Shown: in pieces, positions 1 through 8,399 of the stretch
Layout of the letters: every line of letters begins with the position of its first letter
How positions within the stretch are numbered: the first letter of the stretch is position 1
Source: Tritrichomonas musculus
Lineage: Eukaryota > Parabasalia > Tritrichomonadida > Tritrichomonadidae
Assembly (NCBI GenBank): GCA_039105265.1
Contig: JAPFFF010000008.1
Coordinates: forward strand, 1,054,001-1,118,000
Direction: 5' to 3'
Length of the DNA: 64,000 nt
The notes under the pieces: model-generated
Databases searched by the model: none
What the model saw: the letters and a program-made list of their open reading frames with translations, nothing else
What the model was told of the DNA's origin: nothing
Made by a program: the position numbers and the translations under genes

Positions 1-633
1 GATGCTGATACTTCAAATATTCAAAATGTAGACGCTGGACAAATTAATCAAGTTGTTGGTAGTATTGGTGCTGAACCAGATTTATTAAATAGTTATTGGA
101 ATCAGTATAGAGATTTAGTCATGGACTTAGATATGTGGGATGGAAATGAAGAAATGTGTGATCAAATATTTAATCAATTAAATGAATTAGTACAAACAAT
201 AGATAGAGAATTCCCTGGAGCTGAATTACCACCATGGGTTTCAGTAATTGTTCATGCACCAGATGTTCAAACATTAGCAGCTAAAACAAATAAAGTTACT
301 GACCAACAAATATTAGGCTCATTAATTAAATGGTGTGAAACTGATTATAAAAGATTAGATGACCCAACAAAATTTAAAGACAATTGGTTTAATCCTGATA
401 AGGCAGTATTATCTTTATCTGCAACAATTGATATTTGTAATAGGATGAGAGATTCCATGAAATTTCCAATCATGATATTAGCAAAAAATATGGAAGCATT
501 TAATAATGTTAATATGGATGAATATTACAAGAAGAGTGAAGTGAATGAGATGCTACAACAGAAGGATGCCATAATTGAATCATTAGCAAAAAGAATTGCT
601 GCATTGGAAAAGAAGTGTGCAAATATAGAGTAG
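1..633 (+). CDS. Fibre/coiled-coil structural protein of element D (5' end outside window)
   Basis: The frame is open from base 1, so the gene begins upstream of the window and at least 210 residues are present. I do not recognise a catalytic family. The middle has a block with WCETDYKRLDD and LSLSATIDICNRMRDS that recurs, diverged, in the next gene (WCEEEYKQLDE, LTLSGAMDISNMFRES), so the two are related modular proteins. The C-terminus (roughly the last 35 residues, MLQQKDAIIESLAKRIAALE) is a heptad-like coiled coil. Together these suggest a trimeric or oligomeric virion surface or tail-fibre-like protein. The next gene begins 29 bp downstream on the same strand. Confidence 0.6.
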   Translation, partial: DADTSNIQNVDAGQINQVVGSIGAEPDLLNSYWNQYRDLVMDLDMWDGNEEMCDQIFNQLNELVQTIDREFPGAELPPWVSVIVHAPDVQTLAAKTNKVTDQQILGSLIKWCETDYKRLDDPTKFKDNWFNPDKAVLSLSATIDICNRMRDSMKFPIMILAKNMEAFNNVNMDEYYKKSEVNEMLQQKDAIIESLAKRIAALEKKCANIE

Positions 634-662
634 ATTAGGGAATAATTTTTTTAGAGATTTAA

Positions 663-3600
663 ATGACTTCAGAGCAAGTGAAAGATACTACAACAAGATT
701 CATTGGTGATATACAATTTAAAGTTGGAGATGCTACTAGGAAAGCAAGTGAATTATTAACGCTGAGTGATTTGGATGGATATGTACAGACAGGGCATTTA
801 TTTAATGAAGTAGAGGGTATACCAGAATTTAATATCAAAAATAATAATATACAATACGAGTCATCTACACAATACCATATCCTAAAGTTTGTTAACATAC
901 CAGAGGATTTCATGAATAAAGTGAAGGAAATAACAGCACAAACCAATATCTTTAAAGTGGTTTTGAGAAAGAATATCATATATGACACGAATGGAAATTT
1001 AGTTAAGGAATTCTTTATTTATGCCAAAGATGGACAAGTATACTCTCCTATGATAACAAAGAGTGCAAATGGATGTTCTATAAATAATAGCACAAATATG
1101 GGATACATCAATATAGCCTTTGATAGTGGTCTTGATTTTAATCCATATACTCTATGGATGAATGGTGAGCTGAGTATCATGAATGAGTACATAACTGATT
1201 CACTGCAAACACTGAAGACAGTCAAGTGTTCCATCATCAAAGCTGATAATGCATTGAAACTACATAAGAGTGATGTATTGTATCTTTACAAACCAACTCT
1301 AACTAGCGAAGTCCAAATGGATGATAAAAAGTATTGGCTACTACAATGGAACATAGATGATAATTATAATATACCTACAGGCTTGGAGTTTAAATTTAAT
1401 GAATACTGTTTTGGTAATAAATGGTTCTTAACATGGAATGGAACAAAATGGGTAGGAGATAATATTCAAGGAAACATTAATGGAAAAATGAAAAATGCTT
1501 TGAATAAGGAGAATGAATATGGAGAAGATGGAACATATATTAGAATCAAGAGAAGTGAAAGAAATATTATGTTAATTAAAAAACCAGATGACTATTCTAT
1601 AGATAACCTCTTACATTATATGATACATGGTGGAAAGTGTAAAGTAGAGAACAAACTAAAACTAAAGACGGGTGAGATAGAAGACTTTTCCAAATATGGA
1701 TTAGGCTATCAAACCAGTAATGGGGGAATAAATATTTATGGATATGATATTGAAGCCATAAGATGCTATAAGACAAATGGTACAGGAAGTGATTTAGATA
1801 TTAATCTTGTAGAAGAATTCTATCTTGATATAACTTTAGATGGAGAAATAAAGGCAAACAGATTTTCTATGAGACCAACAGGAAAAATATTTGACCCCAA
1901 GAGTGATAAGAAATGGTATTTTATTCATGGCCTATTAGATTCATGTGAACAGGTAGAATATTGTTATGTTTCATCAACCCCTAATGACTCACGAAATATT
2001 AAAATCTATTTGTTTGATGAATATGTTGACCCGATAGATGAAGTTAATTGGGACCCTACTACTAACCCCTTCGAATATATTATTAGACAACAATTTTATG
2101 AAGTGTATCCCAATCCTAATGCAGCAACTACCTTGTATACAGATTACAATATTACTAGTTCTAAAATCATTACTGCTGATAATATTACAACCATGAGAAG
2201 TGATTTAAATATGGTAACTAACAATGTAGATGTGATTAGCTATGATGTCCAAGAAATGAACACAACAATAGAAAGCCTAAAAGGAAGAGTATCGAGAACA
2301 GAAACAGTAACTCAGCATCTAGAAGAAGATGTTGATAATTTACGTATAGTCTCATGGACTGCTTTAGCATTTGGTGTCGCAGGTACAGTCGGTTCAATAG
2401 GTTCTATAGGTATGCAATTAGCTCCAGAAGGTATTAGTTTTGCAACTGGGAATGGGGGAGGATTCCTTAAAAGATTGTTCTCACGTAAATCAACAAAAGG
2501 ATTGAGCGATATAGTTAGAAATGCTATTAATTTCATGTCTGGGACCGTCGCTAGGTCTATCACAAAAGACATTACTCCAATAATAACCTGGTGTGAGGAA
2601 GAATATAAACAACTAGATGAATTACCTTATACAGATGAGAATGATAACCCAGATACAGGAACCTTAACATTAAGTGGTGCCATGGATATTAGCAATATGT
2701 TCAGGGAATCCCTCAAGCCTGCATTTAAATTACTCGCCGAGAAGGTTAATGAGCTAGAGGCGGAGTTTGGTTATTACCCTACATTGGATGAAGTAGTTCA
2801 AAAGACAGATTTGGTTAGAGATGACATAATAGATGTTGTTGGTAAATTTGTTAATGGAGAGGTCCATTTGGAAGCAGAAGATGTTATCACAGATGGAACA
2901 ATCAAAGCACGATTTTTGGTGCAAAAAGTTAGTGAATACAATGATGTTGATTATGAAGAGAATATAGTTACTATTAATATTACTGGTGGAACAATTAATT
3001 ACCAAGGAACAACTGATTTTCCTAGCTGCACTATGAATGACAAAACATTTGTTATATCAAACCCAAATAAACATAGGGTTGGTGGAATACAGATAAAAGA
3101 AAATACAGCAAAAAGAAGAATGGAATTTACTACAAATGATTTAGCCTATACTTGTGATATAGATGCTTTACATAAGAAGATAGATACATTACATGAGCAG
3201 ATAGAAAAGAATGATACAGCTCTAGCTACTACATTAAATGAATTCCCAACTGTTGATGAAGTAAATGAAGCATTAGATGAATTAAAAAATAATATGGTTA
3301 ATATGGATAACCTGTATACAAAAGAGGAAGCGGATAATAAATATCGAAGCAAAAATGATTTGATATACAAAGAATCTATTGAAGTGCCTTTTGAAAATGT
3401 ACAAGATAGTTCAGGAACGTGGGAAGTCAAAATAAAATTGAATAGTGGAACTCGTCTTGTTGGAACAATTTCAAATAACGATGGCTTTGTAAAAGAGTTT
3501 GATTATTTGTTTGATTATAATGGTGTTATCACTGAAGATGGAGATGTTAATATAGATTTTGAAATTGATGGAACAACTTATTACTTAACTTATTATAAAA

Positions 3601-4289
3601 GTGATAGTAATGGTCTGTGCTTTTATATCGATAACGGGGCAGACTATTTTGATACCAAATTAATATTAGCGGAAAAAATATTGAAGCAAGATAAAATAGC
3701 ATTGAAAAGTGAGATTCCTGAACCTGTTGATTTGACCAATTATGCATTGAAAAGTGAAAATGATGAACTGAAGACAAAATTAAATAATTATATTAAATCT
3801 CATCAAGATCTAGCCAAGTTAGTAGGTGATAATGTTACTAAAATCGTAACAATGAACAGTCAGATATCAAATCTACAGCAAGAGAATGAATCATTAAAAA
3901 CTAAGTTAAACGCGTTAATGAATAAATTAACACGAATCGAGTATACATTCAATGTAACGAATAGTAATACCATTCATTATCAATTCGAGAAACAACTTGA
4001 CGAATATGATGGAACACTCTATTTGACTTATAATGAAACCAGAGATAATGTTACCAGTGTAAACGAAATCAAAATCAATATATCATTCAACGTTAATAAT
4101 TCACCTAAGTTTGAATATCAATGTGAACCAACTAAGATCTGGTTAAACAATATTGAATTTCCATTAAGTAGTAGCAATCTCATGATCAATGCAACAGTTA
4201 ATTACATATTGATTAATTCTTCATTCTTTACATCAAATGGTATCTTACTTGAAGATAACACTAAGAATGAAATACATTCATTACTGTGA
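663..4289 (+). CDS. Large fibre-like protein of element D (1208 aa)
   Basis: The start ATG is preceded by a T7 run and an AAATG context, the same start signal as in the other elements. The protein is mosaic: an N-terminal beta-rich region (about 1-480), a coiled coil around residues 520-565, a hydrophobic Gly/Ala-rich stretch near 565-610 (SWTALAFGVAGTVGSIGSIG) that could cross or insert into a membrane, a block shared with the preceding gene (about 640-700), two or more further coiled coils, an ALKSEIPEPVDLT linker near 1015-1030 of the type seen between phage tail-fibre repeats, and a C-terminal beta-rich head. The role as a virion fibre or spike is inferred from this layout. No enzyme motif was seen. 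It is the last gene before D's terminus. Confidence 0.62.
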   Translation: MTSEQVKDTTTRFIGDIQFKVGDATRKASELLTLSDLDGYVQTGHLFNEVEGIPEFNIKNNNIQYESSTQYHILKFVNIPEDFMNKVKEITAQTNIFKVVLRKNIIYDTNGNLVKEFFIYAKDGQVYSPMITKSANGCSINNSTNMGYINIAFDSGLDFNPYTLWMNGELSIMNEYITDSLQTLKTVKCSIIKADNALKLHKSDVLYLYKPTLTSEVQMDDKKYWLLQWNIDDNYNIPTGLEFKFNEYCFGNKWFLTWNGTKWVGDNIQGNINGKMKNALNKENEYGEDGTYIRIKRSERNIMLIKKPDDYSIDNLLHYMIHGGKCKVENKLKLKTGEIEDFSKYGLGYQTSNGGINIYGYDIEAIRCYKTNGTGSDLDINLVEEFYLDITLDGEIKANRFSMRPTGKIFDPKSDKKWYFIHGLLDSCEQVEYCYVSSTPNDSRNIKIYLFDEYVDPIDEVNWDPTTNPFEYIIRQQFYEVYPNPNAATTLYTDYNITSSKIITADNITTMRSDLNMVTNNVDVISYDVQEMNTTIESLKGRVSRTETVTQHLEEDVDNLRIVSWTALAFGVAGTVGSIGSIGMQLAPEGISFATGNGGGFLKRLFSRKSTKGLSDIVRNAINFMSGTVARSITKDITPIITWCEEEYKQLDELPYTDENDNPDTGTLTLSGAMDISNMFRESLKPAFKLLAEKVNELEAEFGYYPTLDEVVQKTDLVRDDIIDVVGKFVNGEVHLEAEDVITDGTIKARFLVQKVSEYNDVDYEENIVTINITGGTINYQGTTDFPSCTMNDKTFVISNPNKHRVGGIQIKENTAKRRMEFTTNDLAYTCDIDALHKKIDTLHEQIEKNDTALATTLNEFPTVDEVNEALDELKNNMVNMDNLYTKEEADNKYRSKNDLIYKESIEVPFENVQDSSGTWEVKIKLNSGTRLVGTISNNDGFVKEFDYLFDYNGVITEDGDVNIDFEIDGTTYYLTYYKSDSNGLCFYIDNGADYFDTKLILAEKILKQDKIALKSEIPEPVDLTNYALKSENDELKTKLNNYIKSHQDLAKLVGDNVTKIVTMNSQISNLQQENESLKTKLNALMNKLTRIEYTFNVTNSNTIHYQFEKQLDEYDGTLYLTYNETRDNVTSVNEIKINISFNVNNSPKFEYQCEPTKIWLNNIEFPLSSSNLMINATVNYILINSSFFTSNGILLEDNTKNEIHSLL

Positions 4290-4536
4290 AATACAAAAAG
4301 TTGATAGATATTTTTTCGGGTGTAGAATTCAAAAAACACCATTAGAAAGCTCAAAAACTACTCCATACCTTGGAAATGACATTGGTGGAATAGTGAAAGT
4401 AGAGAGTGTGTACTTACGATAGGTTTTCAGAGGGTATTTGGCCGGATAGCGAGGCCCAAGCGAAGGTGTACCTGAGCTTGGTGGCGAGCAGTGTAGGCGG
4501 TGGCGAAGTATGAGACACCGCCTATACTATACTACT
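4290..4536. repeat. Terminal region of element D with two stem-loops (one end of its inverted repeat)
   Basis: No gene is visible in this stretch. It ends at ACTACT, then host sequence. It holds a 9-bp perfect stem TAGGCGGTG/CACCGCCTA (4494-4502 with 4516-4524) and a 6-bp stem CCAAGC/GCTTGG (4456-4461 with 4476-4481). The segment from about 4436 is much more GC-rich than the gene before it. How much of it belongs to the TIR cannot be set without the other end. Confidence 0.6.
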
Positions 4537-4737
4537 AATTATAACTTTATCTAAATGATCTTTTTTTAAAGTGCTGAATGGTAAACTATTTATTTGTGTA
4601 ACGCTTAATTCATTTATATTTGAATTAATTATTTTATCAAATAAGCTCTCTTTTAAAATCCCCAAATTAATTTGTTTCAACTGATTTTTGTTTAATTTAT
4701 TTAGCATTCGATTAACCAAAAAATTGACCAAAACAAT
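4537..4737 (-). pseudogene. Host repeat-protein gene, internal piece between elements D and A
   Basis: Host DNA of very low GC. Read on the minus strand it encodes about 67 residues with two copies of the Q-I/L-x-x-I-N motif (NKNQLKQINLG, SVTQINSLPFS), the same repeat type as the 950-residue N-terminal part at 60892-63743. It is bounded by the A insertion on one side (duplication ACAAT at 4733-4737) and by D on the other. The rest of the gene presumably lies left of D, outside the window. The frame stays open across this piece, which fits insertion into a gene that was intact at the time. Confidence 0.8.
4733..4737. repeat. Target-site duplication of element A, left copy (ACAAT)
   Basis: ACAAT directly abuts the AGTAGTG terminus of A. 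The same five bases follow A's other end at 60892-60896. A 5-6 bp duplication is the Maverick/Polinton rule. Confidence 0.88.
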
Positions 4738-5248
4738 AGTAGTGTAGGGGAGGCGCGTCTGACTACAAGATACGAATTCGTCGAAAATGGCCCTTAAATG
4801 GGTAGTTACGAGCATGGAAACGCGTTTTCGAAAAGTCCCAAAAAGAGCCCCAAATGGGCCTTAAATGGGCTGTTTCCGTGACGACAAGCACATCGTCAGA
4901 ACAGCGGTTTCAGTGACTCCGACGTGACATGTCCATCGTGTATTTCTCGCGTGAATCGCACACTCGGAGGGTCTAGTTACGATGCTCGAAATGGACGACT
5001 ACTAGATACGAAATTCGTCGAAAATGGCCCTTAAATGGGTAGTTACGGCACTCGTGAGAGATCCTCGTTTGTGACCATCCCGTGACGATTTTCGTGGTGG
5101 TTATGCCCGGTAAAGAGTCTCGTTAGTGAGTGAAATGGACGACTACTAGATATTGTTTATACCTCATGAGCGATAAATAGCGGGGTGGGTGAGTGTGGGT
5201 GATCTCGTGGATGGGTGATCTCGTGAGGGGTGTGCATGTGGGGGTGAT
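4738..5248 (+). repeat. Left TIR of element A (511 bp)
   Basis: Matches the reverse complement of 60381-60891 from AGTAGTGTAGGGG inward, with about five differences by eye, and diverges after GGGGGTGAT. Inside the TIR a block of about 50 bp (GATACGAATTCGTCG...GGTAGTTACG) occurs at 4761-4810 and again, nearly the same, at 4997-5047. A shorter GAAATGGACGACTACTAGATA unit is also repeated. Confidence 0.9.
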
Positions 5249-5285
5249 CTCGTTACCGACCTACCAACTTTTTAGTCGAAACCAA

Positions 5286-5348
5286 ATGACCTCGAAGGGT
5301 AAAACCGGAATGAAAGAACTGATGGACATTGTCCTTGGGTTGAAGCAA
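5286..5348 (+). pseudogene. Structural protein gene of element A, upstream piece, cut by insertion of B
   Basis: The ATG lies behind the element start signal (CTTTTTAGTCGAAACCAAATG). The short piece runs to the end of the AAGCAA duplication where element B begins. The rest of the locus continues beyond B from 31061. It is the first gene inside A's left TIR. Confidence 0.7.
5343..5348. repeat. Target-site duplication of element B, left copy (AAGCAA)
   Basis: AAGCAA abuts the AGTAGTGATAG terminus of B. The second copy is at 31061-31066. Confidence 0.92.
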
Positions 5349-5655
5349 AGTAGTGATAGTGTATCAATAATCGGGGTCAGATAGAATCCACTTAAAACGC
5401 CTTTAAATGGCCCATATTTGGGCCCATATTCGGGTTAAAATTCAAAATCCACATATGTGACCCATACCGCATACTACCCCAAAACGCCTTTAAAACGCCC
5501 ATATTCGGGCCCATACAAATTCCGAAAATAGGCCGCATATGGACCACCTATGGACCACTTATGGACCACTTATGGGACTACCTATGGAACAGACCGATGG
5601 AACGTTCCGATGGCGACACAGACCGATGGGACAACCCAGATGAATTCCAAAAATA
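5349..5655 (+). repeat. Left TIR of element B (307 bp)
   Basis: Matches the reverse complement of 30754-31060 with about five mismatches by eye. It contains repeated GC-rich words (TGGCCC / GGGCCCATATTCGGG, ATGGACCAC repeated three times, CAGACCGATGG repeated). Confidence 0.92.
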
Positions 5656-5696
5656 ACGCGATTCTCAAACCAATTCGATTTTTTATCCAGTTAGAA

Positions 5697-5999
5697 ATGA
5701 ATTCAGCAACAGCTGCCATACCACAACTCTCCACTGTCGAAGCTAATGGTGTCAAACTCGATTACCTCGAACGCGTCATCCTCAAGAAATACCCCCAATG
5801 GAAATCCCTTGCATTCGACTACCACAACGACGATGATTTCATGGACGATCTCATCGACACAATATCAAATTTCGAAACCGATTTGGAATCCCTCCGAACC
5901 AAAATCATAGATGGTGATAGCTATGATCGCAAGGAACTCGATTTGGGGCGTATCAAGATGCTATTGAAAATACTTGCATTCTCATATGAATATGCGTAA
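5697..5999 (+). CDS. 100-aa protein next to the left TIR of element B, unknown function
   Basis: I chose this ATG because it follows the element start signal (GATTTTTTATCCAGTTAGAAATG) and because the longer open frame upstream is made of low-complexity TIR sequence. The protein is acidic and probably helical, with a cluster of Asp residues near position 45 (YHNDDDFMDDLIDTIS). I do not recognise a family and no counterpart was found in A or C. It lies in the accessory slot between TIR and polymerase, beside the KilA-N gene, so a regulatory or host-interaction role is possible but is only a guess. Confidence 0.6.
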   Translation: MNSATAAIPQLSTVEANGVKLDYLERVILKKYPQWKSLAFDYHNDDDFMDDLIDTISNFETDLESLRTKIIDGDSYDRKELDLGRIKMLLKILAFSYEYA

Positions 6000-6091
6000 G
6001 CTCATTCCCATTATATATTTTTGGACTCAACTTCATATGAGGTAATAACTAGCTGGTTCGCAATGCAACTCAATTTTTTATCGAATTCCAA

Positions 6092-6859
6092 ATGGAATCA
6101 ACTGGGACAAACACATCAGTGTCAGCTGTTGTCGAACCAATCGATGATGAGTATGAATACATCCAGTATAATGAGAAGCTCCGTTTGGTACATTCCATTA
6201 AGGATGATATGTACCAGATGCAATCGATTCTCGCTGCATGCAATTCCAAGAAGCGTGTCAATGACTGGTTTCGAAATCAATCAGCTCAAGAAATACTTGA
6301 TGAAATGGGGTCAACGGGAATTCCCGCAGACCGAATTCATGAAGATAGACCCAATTTACCTAATGATTTGAAGGGTATATATGTTCACCGATTACTGGTC
6401 AATCATATTGCAATGTGGGCATCCCCTAGATATTCTCTCCATATTATGAAACTCTTGGATGCTCAGTTCGAGAAGCAACGCGAGCAGATGGATAACAAAA
6501 TCAAGGACCTCACTACAAGGGCTGTCCCCAAGGATCACCAAAATAGCTACCGATATATGATATGGCTTGAGGATCTTCCCAAAGATAAGGATTCTGTGGT
6601 ACTCCATCTCGTTCGTCGCAACAAGCATTCATGGAGGCAGGTCAGTAGGATATATAAAGATAAGAAGAAGCGCTGGATATTTATTGATGACCTACCCATC
6701 GCAATGACACCGAATGAAGATATCAAGCGAATGGCCAAAGCTATGTTCAAAGGGGATGATGTCACTGTAGGTGGAACTAGGATTACCATCAAAAGGTCAT
6801 GCCTTAATGATTTTCACACAGCAGTGGACAAATATTTCACAACCACAATGCAATCATAA
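6092..6859 (+). CDS. KilA-N domain DNA-binding protein of element B (255 aa)
   Basis: Residues about 25-130 match the KilA-N pattern: an N-terminal part with KRVNDWFRNQSAQEIL followed by GIYVHRLLVNHIAMWASPRYS, the conserved G-x-Y-V-H-x-x-L-x-x-H-I-A-x-W-x-S-P core. KilA-N proteins are predicted DNA-binding proteins common in large DNA viruses and phages. After it comes a short helical linker (about 135-155) and a basic C-terminal domain with a YMIWLEDLPKDKDS core. The gene begins behind CAATTTTTTATCGAATTCCAAATG. Neighbours on both sides run the same way. A and C show no KilA-N gene, so this is an accessory gene of B, perhaps a transcription regulator of the element. Confidence 0.88.
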   Translation: MESTGTNTSVSAVVEPIDDEYEYIQYNEKLRLVHSIKDDMYQMQSILAACNSKKRVNDWFRNQSAQEILDEMGSTGIPADRIHEDRPNLPNDLKGIYVHRLLVNHIAMWASPRYSLHIMKLLDAQFEKQREQMDNKIKDLTTRAVPKDHQNSYRYMIWLEDLPKDKDSVVLHLVRRNKHSWRQVSRIYKDKKKRWIFIDDLPIAMTPNEDIKRMAKAMFKGDDVTVGGTRITIKRSCLNDFHTAVDKYFTTTMQS

Positions 6860-6916
6860 GTACATTCGAGTCAAAATCCCTGGAACAGTCGAAAATAATA
6901 TTTTATTTTTGCATAA

Positions 6917-7483
6917 ATGGATACTGGTACAGCTACTGGTACAGATATTGATATGGATACAGATATGGCTCCTGGTACAGCAACTGATACAGCAACTGAT
7001 GCTGAGATACTCCTAAAGATCGTAGATGGTATCACCGATTTGCGCCGAGATGTCAAGCATTTGATTAAGCGTATGAACCATAAACGCAAACCATCTGCTG
7101 ATACCCCAAAGGCTGAAGCACATATCAACACCACTCAGGACACCACTCAGGATGCAAATGACTCACCTCCTGAGACTCCATCTATTGAACATCCTCGACC
7201 TCGTTTAAATCGCACCCATATATTCAATCGAAGCAAGTTCCTGGATATTGGGGATCACGACCGATTGATCCAATATGTCACATCACAGGTGGTAATCGAT
7301 GCGATCTCCAACGCAGAACCTCATAAACGTGTATCCCTATTGCGTAGACTCATACGCGATAACCTGAAATTGAGTATCTCCATGTATATGACCCAAAAAC
7401 TAATCAACACCCATATGCCTATAAACGGCTCCCCAAGGGAAACAGATCCAGACCCAGATGAGATCGATACAACCGATTTCTAA
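6917..7483 (+). CDS. Small conserved Maverick protein (188 aa), polymerase neighbour
   Basis: The N-terminal third is low complexity, built on repeated Gly-Thr-Asp-like units (ATGTDIDMDTDM...), and the middle is Pro/Thr-rich. The C-terminal 70 residues are the conserved part: VSLLRRLIRDNLKLSISMYM matches the end of the 99-aa protein beside the polymerase in element C (ISYVRRELKEKYNINLSIYM), both followed by T-x-KLIN. It is basic and helical there, so nucleic-acid binding is plausible. In both elements it is close to POLB, which would fit a replication accessory role. No named family is recognised. Start signal: TATTTTTGCATAAATG. Confidence 0.68.
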   Translation: MDTGTATGTDIDMDTDMAPGTATDTATDAEILLKIVDGITDLRRDVKHLIKRMNHKRKPSADTPKAEAHINTTQDTTQDANDSPPETPSIEHPRPRLNRTHIFNRSKFLDIGDHDRLIQYVTSQVVIDAISNAEPHKRVSLLRRLIRDNLKLSISMYMTQKLINTHMPINGSPRETDPDPDEIDTTDF

Positions 7484-7506
7484 TTTAAATTTTTATTTTT
7501 ATCCAA

Positions 7507-8307
7507 ATGGCTACAGAAGCAGTAACTGAAATTGAACGCTTACAACAAATAATCGAGTCACTCAAACAGGAGAACCTCGAATTGATGAAGCATAACCATC
7601 TTCTTCAAGAAGAGAATTCAAAGCTGACCGAGCTGTTGGAGCAAGTTGATGAAATATCTACCACTGATGATGATGATGATGATGATGATGACGATATTGA
7701 AGGACCTGTTGATGAGGAAGCTGATTGTGAAGAGAATTCTAAGTGGCTACCTCTCAAAGGATTTGATGATTATGTGATTAAAAACTACTACCCATACGAC
7801 ATCAAACGGATATCTACTGGGCATATTGTTAAAGAGTGCGACCATGGTGATGGATATATTCGTGCAAATCTACTTCTGGGTAATAAACACAAAAATTGTA
7901 GAAAGCATGTATTGGTGGCTCGCCAGTTCATTCCCAATGATGACCCCAAGAACAAGCGATTTGTTGACCACATAAATAAGCACCGAGATGACAACCACAC
8001 AACGAATCTCCGTTGGGTCACACCAAGCGCTAATAACAAAAATAAATCTTCACACAGAGGTATTGAATATGAGTATGTGAAAGAGATTCCGGATGATGCG
8101 ATTGTTGTAGATTCATATGGAAAATACAAATTTGAAGACTATTACTTTCACGATGACAAATTTTATTTCTACAACGGGATTGAGTATAGAATACTTCATA
8201 TCTGCACCAATAAGAATGGATGTAAGTATGTAGGCGCTATGAACACTGAAGGACAGAGAACATCAATATGGTACTCCAAATTCAAGCAAATATATAACCT
8301 TGAGTGA
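7507..8307 (+). CDS. HNH homing-type endonuclease of element B (266 aa)
   Basis: An N-terminal leucine-zipper-like coiled coil (about 8-48) is followed by an Asp run (about 54-63) from a GAT repeat. The nuclease part has KHVLVARQFIPNDDP and then DHINKHRDDNHTTNLRWV near residues 153-170, the standard NUMOD4/HNH_3 arrangement with D-H-I and N-H-x-x-N-L-R. The C-terminal part (GIEYEYVKEIPDD...YNGIEYRILH) is shared with both HNH genes of element C, so it may be the DNA-recognition part. The gene lies just before POLB. In C the HNH genes lie elsewhere, which suggests separate homing events. Confidence 0.88.
   Translation: MATEAVTEIERLQQIIESLKQENLELMKHNHLLQEENSKLTELLEQVDEISTTDDDDDDDDDDIEGPVDEEADCEENSKWLPLKGFDDYVIKNYYPYDIKRISTGHIVKECDHGDGYIRANLLLGNKHKNCRKHVLVARQFIPNDDPKNKRFVDHINKHRDDNHTTNLRWVTPSANNKNKSSHRGIEYEYVKEIPDDAIVVDSYGKYKFEDYYFHDDKFYFYNGIEYRILHICTNKNGCKYVGAMNTEGQRTSIWYSKFKQIYNLE
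7663..7693 (+). repeat. GAT trinucleotide run coding for poly-Asp
   Basis: About ten GAT/GAC codons in a row inside the HNH gene, a likely slippage tract. Confidence 0.85.
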
Positions 8308-8399
8308 TTCCGATTTGCTATTTAATCGAATAAAATTCAAAAATAGTATGTCATCAACCGCGTTGCGATGATTATTTTTGTATTTTTACCAATGGGCAA
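8308..8399 (+). promoter_or_regulatory. Region between HNH gene and POLB with hairpin and T-run start signal
   Basis: TCATCAACCGCGTTGCGATGA (8351-8371) can fold into a bulged hairpin (TCATC/GATGA plus AAC/GTT). It is followed by ATTATTTTTGTATTTTTACC and the AAATG of POLB. I read it as the 3' signal of the HNH gene and the promoter of POLB, by analogy with the other gaps in B. Confidence 0.5.

Larger units (their letters stand above)
1..4536. mobile_element. Maverick/Polinton element D, right-hand end (left part outside the window)
   Basis: Only the right end is present. The terminus reads ...TATACTATACTACT, whose reverse complement starts AGTAGT like the TIRs of the three complete elements here, and host coding sequence resumes directly after it. 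The two genes inside encode fibre-like and coiled-coil proteins that share the ALKSEIPEPVDLT-type motif with the fibre of element B. The other TIR is not visible, so TIR length, duplication and intactness cannot be judged. If D follows the family rule, AATTAT at 4537-4542 would be one copy of its target duplication. Membership of the Maverick family is inferred from terminus, motif sharing and position. Confidence 0.72.

Noticed and set aside
4237-4422. Short plus-strand frame at the end of element D
   Set aside because: Overlaps the 1208-aa gene end and non-coding terminus, has no start signal and no similarity.
5550-5696. Longer upstream start for the 100-aa gene, with WTTYGT-like residues
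   Set aside because: This part is TIR sequence of low complexity. The ATG at 5697 has the T-run signal.
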